Below are positions 1 through 14,700 of a DNA stretch of 64,000 nucleotides, piece by piece (position 1 is the first letter of the stretch; every line of letters begins with the position of its first letter). A model generated the notes under the pieces. That model made no database searches. It saw only the letters and a program-made list of their open reading frames with translations, and was not told the DNA's origin. Both the position numbers and the translations under genes were made by a program. The stretch is from NCBI GenBank assembly GCA_019916065.1, contig CM034234.1:320963-384962 (forward strand), given 5' to 3'. The DNA is from Vitellaria paradoxa (Eukaryota > Streptophyta > Magnoliopsida > Ericales > Sapotaceae).

Positions 1-126
1 AGAGGATTTGGAAGGGTTAGAAGTGGGTCTTCTGCGCAAATTGGATATTGAGGTAGCATATGACCATGTTTGTAGGGGTTTTTTTATTTTTCTTTTGGAG
101 AAGATGGCATTGTGGAGAATATAGAA
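1..126 (+). mobile_element. LINE (L1-type) reverse transcriptase fragment, truncated by window edge
   Basis: Frame 2 reads LRKLDIEVAYDHV followed by FFIFLLEKM. This matches the LDIEKAYDHVNW block of plant L1 reverse transcriptases. A TAG closes the frame near 126. It lies in the MED33 intron after exon 11, antisense to the gene, and is a dead remnant. The rest of the stretch up to 497 is AT-rich intron with nothing recognised. Confidence 0.7.
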
Positions 127-497
127 CAGATTTCATATCCACCTGATTTTGTGACTTGTGAGGATAAACATAGTAATAAAATAAAACCAATGTTTGAGTC
201 ACTAAATCTATGTATTGAAACAAAAACACTCAGCCTTCTGGGTTACATATTCAAAATTGAATACCAACAGAGTGTTGCCATTTTTTATGGAAGTGTTTTC
301 CTACAATAACAGATTAATGCAGACAGAATGCCTAAGTGACTAAATCAGGCCTTAGTGCATGGATATGGGTGCAGATAACAAAAGACATGGCATTAGTGAT
401 TGAGAAATAAAATAACAGTATTTTGGCATCATCCATGAATCATACAGTTTAGACTTCAGGACAAATATGCCACACACAATATATTTGTTTAACCTAC

Positions 498-3400
498 CAG
501 AAGAACAGCTTGGAACACTAACACCAACAGCGCCAAGAATTTCTTTTATTTCAGACTCAACTAATATAAAGCTTGCTGCAGGACTAGGCCAGTCTATTCC
601 ATTCATTGACACTGGTTTCCATATACCACGAGTCAGTTCTGCAGAGAAGTAACTAATTATAGCAGCAAGAGAAGCAGGCAGAAAGTCGACAAGGTCCCTC
701 AGGCCTGCAATTCATTCTTGGGCACATCAAAAGCCTGCTAGTTGATCAGAATGTATATATACCATAGAAAATGTCTACAGAAATTTTATCTCCAAAATTC
801 TAAATATCGTTAACTACCAAAAAAAATAAATAAATATCGTTTGTTTACAGTTGATTATTTAGACAGAAACCAGGAAAGAAATTGAAAAGTAGGCCATAGA
901 AAACAAATAAGCTAATTAGCAAGCCTTTAATGAACCTGTTGTCAGATCCCGTGATGAAAGCCTTCCATGGGCACAAGCTGTCAAAATTGCCTCAAGAACA
1001 AACGGGATGGCTTCCAATACCTCCCATGCAGGGAGCGCAGGTCTCTGGTAAGTAGTATCTTCTGCAACACTAGCTGATGGGCCACCAACACTGCTGCTGG
1101 ATGGTGTGGAAGAGTCGCTGGGCATGGCCCCGCTTTTAGTCATTTTCCAGTAAATCATATTCAAGATCTTATTAGCAACTTGATGAACTGGATTCCCACT
1201 AGAGAGACCAGAAAGTGTTGAGGCTATGCATGATTTGTTTTGACAGTACCAGGCCCGTAATTTTGGATAAGAATCAATATACATGGGCTTATCCATTGTT
1301 GATCCATGCATGTTTGAACTGCTTCCCATTTCATCCTGAGCAGCATCATTATGTAATTGAATGCGGCTATTGCACAGCAACAAAAGATATTCCAGTGTAA
1401 GCTCACCTCCAATTGCCCCTCCTCGCCCAGTAATACACTTTTCAAGGGGAGGTCTGTAGAATTTCCATAGACGAAGAAGAAATAGAAATGCAGAAGAAAA
1501 GACCATGTAAATTGAGGATTCATCCCCTGTGCTTGAATTATAACTTGATGTTGGAATAAGTGACCCAAAAGTCTCACAAAGGGGCATTAGAGAAGCTGCA
1601 ACTTCGGGCACCTTAGGACAATAACATGAATCGATAAGAATCCAACAGTAAAATTCATGTACAATTGTTTAATCCACCTTAACAGAGCTAAGAACTAGAA
1701 GGGCAATTAGATGTTGTGGAATGAAGTTTGTTCCAACTTCCAAGATCATAGCCATACATAGCAATAAAAGAGTCAAATGTTGACTAGGTCCCACTTACAC
1801 CAAATATCAAAACATTTGCTTCTTTCTTCCTCCTTTTCCTATTTCATTTATTTATTTAAAACATTTTTTTTTATCCCCTATTGAAATAGTCAATAAGGGA
1901 AACAAAAGTTCAAATTACATATACATCCAGAAGTTGAAAACCTGCTTTCAACAAGATTAAACTTTTATTCAGAACTATTCCCTTTAGCCTCGTAGCTTTA
2001 CTAGTATAACAGCTCAAATAGAAAAATTCATACAATTAGAAAGTCATTCATTAAGAAATTTCTGGAATCATTTTAATCCAGAGTCCAAACAGTAATGTAC
2101 CGAATTTATGTGAAAGTCAGCCTAAAAAACTAATTTCTAGTGTCTGTTATTCCAAATATCACCCTGTGGAGTCTTTTACTTTAGACTTTGCTCTTCAGAA
2201 GCCAAAGATGCCTTGGGAGTAAAAAATATACCTTTGTTTTTTTTTCTTTCTTCTCAATTACTTTTACGTGAGAATTAAGTTTGAACAACCTTTCACAAAA
2301 AAGTTCAATTTGATGAGGGCACTGTGTAAGGGAACACGGCTCACTTATTAGAAAATATCTATAGCTCAAAACAGCTACCAGACATTTCAAAAGGCTGAGA
2401 ATTAGCTTAGAAGGCTAAACAATACTTTTTCATTTAAGCTCATGAAATGCAGATGCTACTTGCTAGTATCCAAGTCCTACGAACTATCCTCAGCTGTGGA
2501 CCTTATACAACCCTAACCCAATCTTATACAACCTTAACCTCCAAAATATATATATTGAAATAGCTTGATCTACATTATTGGATCCATTTACTAATAGTTT
2601 AAGTTTTTAGGACAATTGAGGACTTAATATGGTATCAGAGCTCTAGTTTCCAATAGGTCCTGAGTTTGGATCTTGTTATTTCCCATTTATTGTTGTGCAT
2701 TATGTTTGCTTGTGTTAGTGCACCTTGTTTGATTGGTTTGCTAATCTCCCCTCCACGAACAAATTGGGGTTGCTTGTGAGGGGGAGCATTGAAATAGCTT
2801 GATATACATTGTTAGGCTTATTTCCTAACAATTTAAGTTTTGGGGACAATTAGTGACTTAACTATATACATTATGCATTATTTAATATTAATGTCAACAT
2901 TTGGACATTCATGAGCTTACTGTGCCCACAGTAGAACTTAGCACCATGATTGTAAAGCCACAGTGGCCCACTTGTAATGAACAGATTGAAACTGCATATT
3001 GTACGAACTGAAAAATTATAGCATAATAGAGCAATACCAGAAATATACTCAACTTACCACACCATGCAAAGAAAGAATATGTACAGTATCAATAGAGGAA
3101 GCCCCAAAAAGGATTGCACTCAGCATTGACATATAATCAACCAGATGATTCATTGACCCAGTGAAATTAGGAGGTATAGGAGGAGAAAGAAGCTTGACCA
3201 CAAAATGCACCACATATTCCTGCAAAATAACAATTTTGAAGAAACAAAGATTTAAGTTTACATGTGGTTAGAATCCTAAATTTGCAAACATAATCATGAC
3301 ATTGCAAAGCAATCTCCATTAAGACAAACTGGAAATGTGATTTCACCCCTGCTCAGCCATTCTCATAATGTACAACGTAAGACACTATGTTTGTTACTTA

Positions 3401-4609
3401 TTAAATAAAAAAAAGTGGGATGCTATGCAAAAGGGGGGTTGAATCAATTGCCCATGGATTAAGGATATTCACTTTGAACCATTTTAAGGACATAGTTCAC
3501 CAATACTAACATATAGCTATCAAAAGGATCAAAATTTTGCTTTAATAGGCCATTTTGATTAGTATAGAACTTGAAAAATTTTGCACCCATCACAAAAATA
3601 TGAAAATACATGGTACATTTAGAAGTACAAATTGAAATTCATCTAAATATGTAAAAGCCTAATAATTAATTAATTAAACAATTTATTATTTTGGTAAATT
3701 ACATTGTATTTTTATGGGTTCTATCATGTCTCCATGGAGAAATTAGGATTATTATTCCACTAATGTTTTCATTTTAGTCTCTTAGGAAATGGAACTGTTT
3801 TCAGCTGCTCCGATGGAAAATGTGGAGTATGGCTCTTAAAAACTGGCACTTGTTCTTTGTTGCTCTCATGCAGCCATGCCAGAGGCTTTTAAGCCTTCAC
3901 TCTTTTTCATATGACAATCAAGTTAATTTTTAATATTTTATATGTTATTTGTGAAGTAAAAAGAAGAACCATTTTATCTCAAGAGATTCCGCAAACCACA
4001 AGGGCATTCCAACTCAACAACCTTCATGTGCACAACGAATCAGACTCATAGATCAACTCAATTTTATTTATAGCATAAGGAGTGAAGCTATGATGCTTTT
4101 TCTGGTCACGTAGACATACTAATGTTTTCAAGAAAGGTCCAATACTCCAAGGTAAATTATATTCAGTACTTGGAAAGCTACCTCATACCTGAATATTCCA
4201 TCCACGACTGAGGGAGGCACCACATAGAATCTTCGCAGCCGCTGACTTCTCCTCCTCCAGCCCATTCAATGCAATATCATACAATTTCTCAACCTCTGCT
4301 AAACTTCAAGAGAGTGTAATGTATATTCAATTCAAGCAAAGGATTTTCCACTGAAAGAGAAAAACCCCCCACCCCGGCAAAAAAGAAAGGACAAAAAAAA
4401 AAAAAAAAAAAAAGCTAACTCCTTTCTGAATACCTTGAAGCAGGAGTTGTCATGAGGGCATTAATAAGGGGACCGGTTAATGGAGCTCCTTGCATAAATG
4501 CTGACCAAGGAGATTTATGAACAGGTGACGGATCCAGGAACAAGGTTACCGATGCAGACACATAGCCAGGCCAAAAGTATGCTGATGTATCAATTAACTT
4601 TCTCGCAAG

Positions 4610-4647
<38 letters not shown>

Positions 4648-4965
4648 CAAACAATGGACAATGAAAATCAAACAAAACACAGGAATCATCAGCACAGAAA
4701 GAGGTCAAACAAAAACTGAGAGATGGTTCAATAGAATTTTTGCATGTGTGACTTGGTCATTAGAAGTTGAGAGAGAAAGCATATCAAACTCCACAAGTTA
4801 GAATGGTTACCTGATTTTACAGAAATATCACTACGACCACCTCCACTTGTTCCATCTTTCACATTCTTAGAATTAGATATGAAGCTTGCTGCTTTAGCAG
4901 CTGCATCATTAGCTGCATTAACAACTGATGCAGGAGGGCATAAGAGTGCAGTATAGTGTCCAAGC

Positions 4966-4997
<32 letters not shown>

Positions 4998-5097
4998 CAA
5001 GGCATGATCATTGCCAATTGTTCCATGTCCATACCCATTCTCCATATATATGGATGCTAATCCTCGTGGAAGAGAAGAACATAATGCAGAATCATCA

Positions 5098-5139
<42 letters not shown>

Positions 5140-5269
5140 GCACAAAGGCGTGAATCAAGATGCGGAACTGGCCCTTCCAGGGGATCACGTTCCTGCAATA
5201 AGGATAAAAACAAAAATGAAGGGGGCAAAAATCATCTATATTTTGGTTCCATCAGAAGAAATGTTTTTT

Positions 5270-5304
<35 letters not shown>

Positions 5305-8300
5305 AGCTGAGAGCCAGATTGCCAGGAATGTATCATGCCAGCTTGCCCTGTTAAATATTTTGAGCGTATGGATTGTTTCTGCACGTGGGTAATCATAATT
5401 AGAGATGCACCAGAGACATTCAGCTATTTTAGGTCAAAAGTAAAACATTTATGACAAGCTCCAATGCACAAGGCAGAGTAAGATGGAAGAAAAAGTTTTA
5501 AGAGGATTCACCTGTAAGCATATCAATAGCAGATGTGACAGGAAATTGTTTCCCATCCATTGCATTCTCCAAATATATATCAAAAGGAATCCAGCATGCA
5601 AATCTACCAGATTCATAATTGCAATTAAGTGCTGGCTTACATGATCTATTATCAATCAGCATGCCAATGAGCTGGCGCTTGTTTAACTGGTATTCAAAGC
5701 CCATAGCCTTCTGAATATTTGCAGACAATTTTACCAAAATCTGGCTTCTAGTCTTCAAATTTGGGGATGATAACTTATGATCTTCAAGAAATTGCATCCT
5801 CTGCAGGAGGCCTTTGAATTTTTCGGGCCTATTCTCATCCCACACCACAATCGAGACGTACAAAGAAAAATTATGAAAATAAATAAATGAATAAAGAAAA
5901 TATTTGTAAGTTAGTTAATGATATTCCAATAGCCAATAAATATTACACCAAACCATACACATCCATGGCACATGGCCAAGGGGACGACTGTTTGGTTATT
6001 ACGGAAAGTAAAAAATAATTAGGACTTAATCAAGCAATCTCCCATAAGATGACAAAACAATACTTCAAACTTTTACTCAACCCCAATGACAGCAATACTT
6101 CAAAAAAGACACAACTTCCAACCTTTACTCTAATCCCATCCCAATACCCAAAAATTAAAAGAAAACTCAAGCCATTCAAGCGATGGAAGCCAAGTAGCTG
6201 CTAGATAAGGTTATATTTTAAGTCCATTTAGAGTGTGGAAGCTGTGTAGAATCCAGTTCCAAAAAACGAAAAAAAAGGCCTGCAGAGTAGCAAAGGAATT
6301 CAAGGAAAACTATATGCAAAAGTGGAGGACATACATATTCAAGTAAACAAGACGGAGTAGAACAATAGCCTTTCTGTTTTCTGTTAGTTTTGCCAACACC
6401 TCAAAGGCCATAAAAGAATTTGAATTCCTTATGCATTCATGATGCTTGTTTGTTTTATACATTTGATTTCCTTTAGAGTCCACATCCATGTTCTGGCAAT
6501 CATCAATTCTAACTGCTCCACTTGCTCTGTCAAAAGATGTCACTTTGAATCCCCAGTCACACAATGTGCTGTCAATTAAGCTAATGGCAATGCTGAAGAA
6601 GCACAACACCAGTGCATGTCCGAGCCCCAGAACCTGAACTCTGTAAGTTTGGGAAAGCTGAAGGGCAACATCAACAGATTTTATTATCCTGCAACAATCG
6701 AGAATGATAAACTGAACAGATTTGAACCAACAGCTACCGAATCACTGCACATGATTCAGTACACCATGCTTCGATTGATAAGATAATTCACCTGGAATTT
6801 GCACCAGCATCAAAAATTTTAAACTGGACAACCCAGACCAAGACAAATCAGATAGGAATAGAACCCCTTCCCAGTTTGGTCAAAATACTTGAAACAAAAC
6901 ATAAATAGGCATCTAAGACCTGATTGTGCATGCTTCACAAGCACGCTGTAGGTACCTGGGTCACGACTTGAGGGCTCAGGTTCATTTTTTTTCAGCCCGC
7001 AGCATAATTATACCCCATCGTTAATAATTACCAGCCGCCGGAATGCATCCTTATAACATACGTTGCCACGGGAACACCATTCCCACAGATAACTTACTTT
7101 CCGGACTTGGAACAAGGACTGGGGGTTTCTCCAGCTAACCTAACAAACATGCAGGATCATCGGGGATTCAGCGGATTGGAGGCTAAAATCAGAGGGTCAT
7201 TGGGATTCACCCAACCAATCTAGAGAAAGAATCAAGTGGGGAATCCTTATCCCATTATGGCACACTAAGTTAAGGCTGAACATCCTCCTAACGGATTTAA
7301 AACCTTAACTTCCGCCTAAAAGGATTCTGTCCTCACCTACATAAACCCTCCTCCTCTGAAGGGTCTCATAGGAAGCATTCACTATTCTCATACTCTCACC
7401 TACTACTCTCTCCCTCTCTCTCTTGTTCCAGGTTGCCCTAATTCTCACTCCTCCACCGGACTCCAGTGACCTTTCCATATTTGGTAGTTAACATTATTCC
7501 CGGAAAATTTAGGCCCCTCCAAGTCTACCTACCCCCCACAACTTACACATGCAAAGCAAGAGAGTCAAAAAGCCTTTTTTCTTAAAAATTCTAATAAATA
7601 ATAGCCTATCATGTTATGCAAATGCTGCCTCTGGGTAATAACTTCACAGCCTCTTCACATCCTAATCCAACTAGGAGGGGAGCCTCTGCATTCAAACATA
7701 CTCAGAATCAACAACTATGATATTAGATGGATTCTGGTAGCACTTGAATCCTCACCCATCTGAGAATCCTTTCTCCACTAATGCAGCACATTTTTTCAAT
7801 CGAGATATACATGGTTCTCACCTAGGGTGTCACCTTTGGTCCCACACCATCATGCGTGCCATATCATTAGGCCACACCATACATTATTCCAAATCTCCAT
7901 CTTAGACTTGGTATAAATTATCATTCTAGAGATTATTTTTAAAGAAGGGTAGATCTTCAAAATCTAGTTAGTAAGGTTATTACCCACGTAAATATTAACT
8001 TATGTGCATCTTTTTTTTTTTTTTTAATCATTTGAGGGTGAGGTTTTGAGCACTTACCAATCAGAAAAGTGCCACAAGTGCAAGCTTCCATGCTACTTAA
8101 AAATTTTTTTAAAGCCTCTGAAATTACCAAGTGAAAAAGTGCAAATTTCGTCAACCTGAAAGATGCCACAAGTGCAAGCCTCCATGCTGCTTCAAAATTT
8201 TTTAGCCCTCCCAAATTACTAGGTGAAAGGTGCAAATTCCATCCATCTCCTCCTTGTCTACCTATCTCTTCACGTCTCTCTTCAAGGACCACGGGCAAAG

Positions 8301-11300
8301 TTCCACCCAACTCCTTGTCCGACTCCCTTCATGTTTCAATTTTCTATGTCCTCATCTAGTACAAAATCTTACTGCACTAGCCTTTCTCACCATCACCACC
8401 TATTCTTACTCTCCATCAAACCCAAATACACTACCTTATCCAGTGGTAGACATGCGAACACCTGTCATTTTTACAATTTCGAAGGATGAAGTGGATAGAA
8501 TAGTTTATGATTGAGGATGGGATGTTGTGAGGGATAATGTGATGAAGATTTTTTGCAGATTTTTATAAAAGAGGGGAGTTTGTTAAAAGTTTGCATGTCT
8601 CTTTCATTACCCTCATACCCAAGAAAGGTGGTGCTGAAGACAATCGGCCAATTAGCTTAATTTGAAGCATATATAAGTTAACTGCTAAAGTGATTGCTTA
8701 GTTGAATGGTTTGGCACACCCATTAGGGTTGTCTTACATTGTATTTATAATGCTAGGAGATGTGTAAAATATGAAAGTAAAATAATATATGATCCTACTC
8801 AAACTAGAAAAAGATATAATATCCCTAAATAAAATATACTATCATATCTCTAGCATATAATTCTAACATTTCCCTCAAGTTGGAATACATATATCATGTG
8901 TTCTAAGCTTGTTAAATATATTTAGGATGCTGGCAAGGGCACTCTCATTTTTTAATTTTGGGTGCTTTAACCTCAGCAAAAATTTGATTTCTCTTTTCTT
9001 TTAACAATTAGTAAGGGCACTTCTCTTTAAATTAATCCAAACCCTATCCTTCCAATCTCTTCTTTGCAAACCAATCTGATGATGAAGAGTATTGACAGCA
9101 AGACAGCATAAACTTGAAGACAGCATTAACGGCAGGATGGCATACAATTCAATATGAAGATGCAGCAAGATGGCATCAATTCAGTATAATAAGGCATTTT
9201 TATCCCATATGCCCATTTGTTGTTTAATCTCAATATTTTGTAGGTGTTGGAGATGCAAGCTTTGAAGTTTGGAAGAGTTTTGACAAAGACAAAATGAATA
9301 CAATAAGAATGAATGATCTTAATATTTTATGTATATCATTTATTAACAGTCTTATGCTTAAGAGTAGACCCATTTGGTTATTATACAACAACTATTATAG
9401 AAAGGATTTACCCATTTAATTATATAGCAATATTATTTAGAAAAACTATTTGTCCCGATGGTTATTCATGCTTCTGTTATATTATCTATACACTGATTTT
9501 AGAGACATTGAAATAGAATTCTTGTTACTAGAAAAAGTAGCTTTGTAAAAGAGAAGTGCCCTTACAAATTGTCAAAAGAAAAAAATTATTTGGATTTTTA
9601 CGAATAACGTGATGATAGGTTCAATTTTGGAAAAAAAAATACTTATTTAGGTATGAAACCATACTATTTATGCCATTAAGCATGGAAATTATTATTTGAA
9701 TATTTATGTTCAATAATTTGAACAAATAATAATTAGCTAAACTGATCCCTTGTGGATATTGGGATTGGAATAGAAGTCCGGCACGTACGGAATATGTTGG
9801 ATGATTTATATCATTTGATGTTGGAAGTGGTATCCGTCTTAAATTTCAGACTCATCATTCATCATTGGATTGGGGATAGGCGTTTGAAAGATATGTTTCT
9901 AGACATTTTTGTCTTGGCTTTGAATAAGTAAGCTTCAGCAGTGAAGAATTATTAACTGGAAGGTGAAATCATCATTTGGAATATAAATCTTAGTAGAAAT
10001 TTAAACAACTAGGAAGTTGATAGTTACAATAACCTTCAAATGTTATATTCGAAAAAGTTAGGGAATGGGTTCCATTCTTTTCACCAGATTGCTTATAATT
10101 CTAGGACTTTTAAGGTTAAGTACTTTTACGGAATTTTAGAGAGTGGGAATGAAGTTGAAAGGTGGAAACATCGTTTGGAATACAAATCTTCGTAGAGATT
10201 TAAATGACTAGGAAGTTGATAGTCACAATAATCTTCTTCAAATGTTATATTCAAAAAAGTTGGAGAATGGGGTCCATTCCTTTCACCAGGTAGCTTATAA
10301 TTTTGGGAATTTTTAAGACTAAGTACTTTTACAGAAATTTTAGAGAGTGGGAATGAAGTTGGGTAGTGGAAACATCGTTTGGAATATAAATCTTCGTAGA
10401 GATTCAAACAACTAGGAAGTTGATAGTTACAATAATCTTCTTCAAATGTTATATTCAAAATGTTGGGGAATGGGGTCCATTCTTTTCACCAGATAGCTTA
10501 TAATTCTAGGATTTTTAAGGCTAAGTATTTTTACAGAATTATAGAGTGGAGATGAAGTTGATTTCCCCCAGAAAAGCAAGTAGAAGTATGGAGCTTCTCC
10601 AAGAGTGACTTTCTTCATGTGGTGCTTCCTTCATGGCACAACTCTTGCCATTGACAATATCATTGCAAGGAGGATATTGGTGAAATAATGTTGCCCATTT
10701 AAAATGGATAATAAGTCAATTAATCATTTATTTGGTCATGGAAAGAAGTATTGTGGGATTTGGTTCTTTTTTGTTTTGATATAAATTGGGCTTTTCCTAA
10801 GGAGGCGAATTGAGTCTTTGAGGTTTGGCGGGCGACAATGATCATTCATAAGAAAGTTATGACGTTAATTCAATTTTGTTTGGGTTGGCTAATTTGGACA
10901 GAGATGAATAGAAGGTGTTTTCAAAGAATTGACCTTCCCATAAATAGATTAAAGAGAATTTTTTGTCAATTTTGCATGGATGGATTTGGGGTCAGGACCT
11001 GAATTTACAAGATTTCGTATGTTTTATAGAGTATGAACGTTTAGTGCATGGTCTGTATTTTATTTATGTATTTGGGTGGCATCCCCTTAGTGCCTTTTGA
11101 GTAAATTATATTTACTTATCAAAAAAATTGTTGGGTATGGGGCTTCATATACTCAACATGGCCAATCAATGACTGGTATGGCTTTCGGATCCACTGATCA
11201 TGTGGTGAATTACTCAAACCATTTGTGGGGCTACTGTTCTTGTCTTCAGTGAAAGACAACACATTCCAGTATTTAAAAGAACAAAAACGCACATGTATGG

Positions 11301-11672
11301 AGAAAATGAAAAGGGTTCCAAGCAGAAGCATGCAGAGAAAGGTGGTTTCCATGCACTACCATGCAAAAGTTGTCTCCCCATGTTCAAAACAGATGCCAGC
11401 ATTTAAGAAAAAATTATGGAAAACAAATAAAGTACAAGGAGAGATTCTATTACTATCTTCCAACGAAAAAAAAAAAAAACAGTCATATCTACTTTATTGC
11501 CAGAAATATCACAAGTATGTTTCTCTATCTGAAAGTGTGTATTGTTTGTATGTGTGAATTTAAAGTTGTTTATGATATAGACACTTACTTCTCTTTACAA
11601 CCATCTGTCCCAAGCCCACCAAATGAAAGTGCGTATCTGCCCAAAAGTTCAAGATAGAGCCTATATGCCCCC

Positions 11673-11703
<31 letters not shown>

Positions 11704-14700
11704 GATACAAATGAAAAAGAAAGATAAGAAACCTCACCACCTCTCTAAAAAGGGTATGAGCGTCCCTATTATCCCCTCTCAGTTGACCATAAATTTTATT
11801 TATATTTAATAAGTAAATTACAAAGGCAATAAATTTGATAAACCAATTTAGGCTTTGTTCGAGAAGTTGCAGCTTCTAACTACTCAACTTTTTAGGCTTT
11901 TTCTGAAATAATTAAATTCATCCTCTTACATTTTAAACTTTTTTTAAACCATAAAGGGCAAAAATGTTAAAATAATGAAAAACTAAAAAGTTAGCTTTTT
12001 TTTCCATTTCCCCAAAAAAAAAAAAAAGAAAAAAAAAAACTCTTTAGTAGCTAGCTAGTAGCCATCTACAAAAGAGCTAGTTTTTTTTTCCTTCCCAAAC
12101 TCAGCCTTACTTTCATGGCAGACGATTAAATCTATTACTTAGCCAATGAGCTCACACGCATAAACCCATATTACGTATCTTGGTCAGTTAAACCTATAGA
12201 TCCTAAATTTTCCATGTCAGGCCATGCTAATAATAGAATTGACCCTTGACTTGATAAGAAAACTTCTACTAATGGATCAATGTTCTTCTCTTTAATAACT
12301 TCCAGTGGAAATTAATTGTATTCATTGTAGACATGCTTCATGGTTGAATTTTAGACAATTAATTGGTAGCTAAAACACGTACCAATTTTTTTTCTTGGAT
12401 TAGTATGTAGTATGTCATTCACAAAAATTCCAGAAGGTCCATTACCCATTTACACAAGGCACACACAATTACCACTAATTTCCATTAGACATAATACATG
12501 CAAAACAATTTTTGGTTAGAAAACTTAATACTTCAACTAAAAAGTAAAATTTTTAAATCCATGATTATTATTAGAGGGTGGACTTAGTTAGTTTAAAAAA
12601 CAATGCGATGTAAGAGCAAAAGATCACCGGCGGAAGAATCTTTAAGGATAAGAGCAAAAAACTACATATAAAGAGAAAAGTAGGTAGTTCATAGATATAC
12701 TTTACATGTTTACTAGGACTTCTATCTTGGAATTAATAAAAAGCACACCAATTACAGCTAGCAAGATGTTAAATTCCACATAGAAGTATGAAAAAGTCTC
12801 CGTTCATGCATATAAAATATAATTTAGACAACAAGGCATCTAGATAATATCTGGCAATTAGAAAGATCTTTTAATGTTATCTAGGTGATTAGACTTGGAC
12901 AAAACCAAGATAACATTCAGACCGAAGAAGGTGTTATCACCTTTAATTTTAAAGTCATATAATGCATGTGTGGAAGGGGGACAGATCTCGGATGCAATGG
13001 TGGCTAATGAACTCATCGATACAAGGTTGAAGGACAGAGCCCAGGTTGGTTTGCAAGTTGGCTGCGGAAAAGGCATATGATCATGTATTTCGGGATTTTT
13101 TTGTCTTATGTGATGGGAAGGATCGGGTTTGGGGGAAAATAGAGGTGGATTCTTTGCTGCGTATACATAATTAGATTTTGTCCTCATCAATGGCACGCCG
13201 GAAGGGTTTTTCAGTTCGTCAATGGTTCTTACACAAGGGGGTCTACTATTCCCTTATTTGTACATTCCAGTCATGGAAGCTTTGAGTAGAATGGTGTGGG
13301 CACTAGAGGGATGCTTTAATGAGGACTTCCAAGCAGGCAGGGGCAAAAGAGATAATCTTAGGGTGATTCATTTACTAATTGCAAATGATTTGATTATTTT
13401 TTGTGGAGCGAATCCGTTGCAGCAGGACACCTGAGATGTGTGCCTTTCTGCTTCAAAGTGGACTCAAGCTTAAGGGTGATTTAGCAAAGTCTGAGAGTAC
13501 CCTATTTGGGGAGGTACCCAATTAGGAAGACCTTGTTGTTGTCATGGGGTACAAAGTTAGTTCCTTTCCATTGACCTATTTGGGGCTCCTACTTAGAGCT
13601 CCATATAAGTCCAAAATTGCTTGGAATGGGTTGTTAGAGAAATTCAAGAATAGGCTAAGAAAGTGGAACAATAAATATTTGTCTAAAGGGGCAAGTACAA
13701 CCTTGATAAAAAGCACTCTGTCCAACCTACATAATAACTATTGTCATTGTTATTACCAAAAAAAAACTATTGTCATTGTTTGAGATGCCTATAGCAGTGT
13801 CCAAAGTTTGACATGTTTCAAAGGGACTTTTTGTGGGGATGACCATGGGGAAAGGCTTCAAGTACCATCCAGAGGATTGGAGCACTGCTTGTCGTCCGGT
13901 CAAAGAAGGGGGAGTTGGCATTAAGCATATGAAACAATTCAAGAAACTTCAGAGAAATATTTTATTTCATCTTAAATTTTCATTGTAACATTGCATATTT
14001 TTGGTCTTATTGACAATTATTACTATATGGAAGCAAATTTCTTTAAGTAAAGGTTATAATCATATAGAGTATCACTATAGAGAAGTTCTATTGTATTAAA
14101 GGAGCATCAAGGAGATGCCACACAAAAGAGGGTAAATTAAACATTTGTATTGTCAATAAATTTGTCATAGTAATATAATGTACATATAAGTACGACTTAT
14201 ATGTAAATGATGTTCATTACCTCATATTCTCACCTTCTTAAATTGCATCTACACCATTTTGTAGAATTAAAAAGGTCATCTGCTAGTGCAATAAATATTT
14301 GAAGAGTTTGTATTATGATATACCTATCAATCTACATGATTACTTAGGAATTAGGATTACACAAACACTGATTCTGAAAGGTCCTGTCCAGACCAATTCA
14401 AATTGTTCAACAAGAGCACCTTATTCTGAAAGGTAGACTATTTGACCACTTCCAACCATCATGATTCTCAGCCTAAAATGTTTTGTCCATAAGGACCATC
14501 TGTCAAAGAATGTTTACCAGTATTAAGTCTATAATCATACTACATCCCTGCATGGATTGGTAGAAGTCACACATCAAGGGACTACACAGGCATACATTCT
14601 TATGGTAATGTTTGTTTGATGGATTTGGGAGGGAGGATTGGATAATTTATCCAATTGAAACTCGTGCTCTTCCCCCCCCCCCCCCCACTTGTTGAAAGTT

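Noticed and set aside
11214..11557. Overlapping frames on both strands in MED33 intron 2
   Set aside because: No motif. They lie between the LINE tail and MED33 exon 2 and have the composition of chance frames.
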